Shown here: in pieces, positions 43,439 to 44,887 of the stretch
Position numbering within the stretch: the stretch's first letter is position 1
Layout of the letters: the number at the start of each line of letters is the position of its first letter
NCBI GenBank assembly: GCA_051710585.1
Contig: JBPESP010000006.1
Span: 1 to 44,887, forward strand
Direction: 5' to 3'
DNA from: JBPESP01 sp051710585
GTDB lineage: Bacteria > Pseudomonadota > Gammaproteobacteria > Enterobacterales > Enterobacteriaceae
DNA length: 44,887 nucleotides
Position numbers and translations under genes: made by a program
The notes under the pieces: generated by a model
Told to the model about the DNA's origin: nothing
The model's database searches: none
Seen by the model: the letters and a program-made list of their open reading frames with translations, nothing else

Positions 43439-44434
43439 ATGAAATGGTATCCTTGGCTAAATGATTCTTATCAGCAAATACTAGCGCTATACCAGCGAGC
43501 AGGTGCGCATCATGCTTTATTTTTACATAGCCAGCCTGGTAACGGAGAAGCAGTGTTATGCTCTCTGCTAAGCTACTGGCTAATGTGTCGGCAACCAAAC
43601 AATAGTAAAAGCTGCGGCGTTTGCCGCAGTTGCCACTTGATGATGGCCGGTAACCATCCTGATTTTTATCAGCTAGAGCCTGTAAAAGGCCGCCAAAGTC
43701 TAGGGGTGGATGACATTCGTGCTATTATAGACAGCGTGTATGGACGCACCCATCAGGGTGGGGTAAAAGTGATCTGGCTTCCCCACGCTGAGTTGCTCAC
43801 CGAGCAAGCGGTTAACGCACTACTGAAAATACTAGAAGAACCCCCGGAAGAAACCTATTTTCTGTTGCTCTGCCAGACACCTTCACGCCTATTACCGACA
43901 CTCAGAAGCCGCTGTCTTCATTGGACGCTATCGACTCCAGATGAAGCACTGGGCTTACACTGGTTACGGGAAGCAGGTTTTGAAGACCCATTATCCATTT
44001 GTACCGCGCTGCGACTGTGTGCTAATGCGCCACTAGCAGCGGAAGCATTACTCCAGCCAGCGCGCTGGCTGGAACGGCTAACATTGTGCGTAGCGCTACA
44101 CAAAGCCCACACTAGCGGCGACTTTTTAACACTCTTGCCAGTGCTAAAGCAGGATAAAAATGATAGATTGCTGCATTATCTTCTCAGCCTACTAACTGAT
44201 GCGCTGAAATGGCAGCAGGGTACGAAAGACTCTCTTATCAATGCCGACATGGTGGATCTAGTGGCTGCGCTTGCCGCGCGTTGGCCAGCTAAGGTATTAC
44301 ATGAGCAGTGGCAGCAGTGGTTGCACTGCCGGCGTCAGTGGCAAGAGATGAGCGGGATCAATCGCGAACTCTTGCTGACACACTATTTGCTCAATTGGGA
44401 GCAGGGTGTAGCAGATATCTGTATTTCTTTCTAA
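43439..44434 (+). CDS. holB: DNA polymerase III subunit delta'
   Basis: 331 residues against 334 in E. coli. Delta' is the stator of the clamp loader, working with DnaX and HolA. It has the four zinc cysteines C50, C59, C62 and C65 (CRQPNNSKSCGVCRSC), the degenerate P-loop region (SQPGNGEA) that does not bind ATP in this family, the VNALLKILEEPPEET block and the SRC motif (LRSRCLHW). C-terminal collar residues are divergent but end in GINRELLLTHYLL, as in the E. coli protein. AGGT stands before the ATG. It forms a two-gene unit with tmk. Confidence 0.95.
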   Translation: MKWYPWLNDSYQQILALYQRAGAHHALFLHSQPGNGEAVLCSLLSYWLMCRQPNNSKSCGVCRSCHLMMAGNHPDFYQLEPVKGRQSLGVDDIRAIIDSVYGRTHQGGVKVIWLPHAELLTEQAVNALLKILEEPPEETYFLLLCQTPSRLLPTLRSRCLHWTLSTPDEALGLHWLREAGFEDPLSICTALRLCANAPLAAEALLQPARWLERLTLCVALHKAHTSGDFLTLLPVLKQDKNDRLLHYLLSLLTDALKWQQGTKDSLINADMVDLVAALAARWPAKVLHEQWQQWLHCRRQWQEMSGINRELLLTHYLLNWEQGVADICISF

Positions 44435-44449
44435 TATAGAAAAAGTTGA

Positions 44450-44887
44450 ACTATATTTCTTGTCGTGTTCCCACCGCTGTCTCGATAGCCTGGATTATCA
44501 AACAACCTTGCACCGGAATATAGCGAATCTTATTAATAGCCCTCTCTGCACGATATGAGGTTGATACTGGCGAAGGTTAGTGTAATAATATACCATGCTT
44601 TCCCCAGCCTTTATGCCATTAAAGGGCAATGAAAAGGCTACCGCGATGATATATTATTTTCTGCGGTATTTATTTCCTCTCTGAATTTTAATAAATCTTA
44701 CGATTTCCCCAAAATGCACACCATATCCTTGAGTATTTCAGTAAGGTGGTTTTAATAATCAACTAAAAACTAGCTGTCGTGTTAGAGTTTTTACAGTATT
44801 TATTTGCTGATTTGTTTAGTACAACCCACTCTCTATAATTTATACAATCTGAGTACGTTGTGCTATTCTGCAATATAAACTGCAATT
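44450..44887 (+). pseudogene. ycfH: ycfH pseudogene (TatD-family metal-dependent hydrolase), runs off the window
   Basis: Right after holB, where E. coli has ycfH, the sequence reads SHRCLDSLDYQTTLHRNI near 44470 (E. coli SHCHLDGLDYESLHKDV), after a frameshift in the first codons. RLILAKV follows, then DILFSAVFISSLNFNKSYDF near 44650-44700 (NVVFSCGVHPLNQNDPYDV). Stops and frameshifts are present, and the metal-binding HxH is damaged. Towards the window end it becomes unreadable. The assignment rests on order and these blocks. Confidence 0.75.

Overview
The window comes from a reduced gammaproteobacterial genome, most likely a Sodalis-allied (Enterobacterales) insect endosymbiont. This rests on a full-length 16S rRNA gene with Sodalis-like variable regions, on intact proteins that align along their length with E. 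coli/Sodalis orthologues, and on gene order that follows E. coli. Coding density is very low. About sixteen intact genes stand among pseudogenes at all stages of decay, with long AT-rich tracts that hold no readable gene. No tRNA, CRISPR array, prophage or intact insertion sequence was seen.

Layout. (1) 1-5.5 kb: trhO (minus) and lpxL (plus), the divergent pair known from E. coli, separated by 1.6 kb of eroded DNA. (2) 5.5-22.6 kb: a gene desert of about 17 kb. Some frames of 170-200 codons broken only by point stops can still be followed. There is one relic of an IS3-family transposase, and a notable number of perfect inverted repeats. (3) 22.6-28.3 kb: proS (minus), relics of metI and metN (minus), gmhB (plus), then a 16S rRNA gene with its own promoter. 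This is the E. coli proS-met-gmhB-rrnH order, but no spacer tRNA, 23S or 5S follows. (4) 28.3-30.1 kb: AT-rich DNA joining the orphan 16S gene to an unrelated locus. (5) 30.1-44.9 kb: rne (minus), rluC (plus), then the ancestral rne-to-ycfH order, of which every gene is still traceable: yceF pseudogene, yceD pseudogene, rpmF, plsX pseudogene, fabH, fabD, fabG, acpP, fabF pseudogene, pabC, mltG pseudogene, tmk, holB, ycfH pseudogene.

Functionally, the survivors serve fatty-acid initiation and elongation (FabH, FabD, FabG, ACP), outer-membrane lipid A and core (LpxL, GmhB), folate (PabC), DNA replication (Tmk, HolB), translation and RNA maturation (ProS, RpmF, 16S rRNA, RluC, TrhO) and RNA turnover (RNase E). 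The lost genes have a known paralogue or bypass (FabF/FabB, PlsX/PlsB), are dispensable (YceF, YceD, YcfH, MltG), or are transporters (MetNI). The main points of interest are the ghost operon, the orphan 16S gene at a rearrangement junction, a GmhB that appears to lack one zinc cysteine, and the palindromes and point-stopped frames in the desert.
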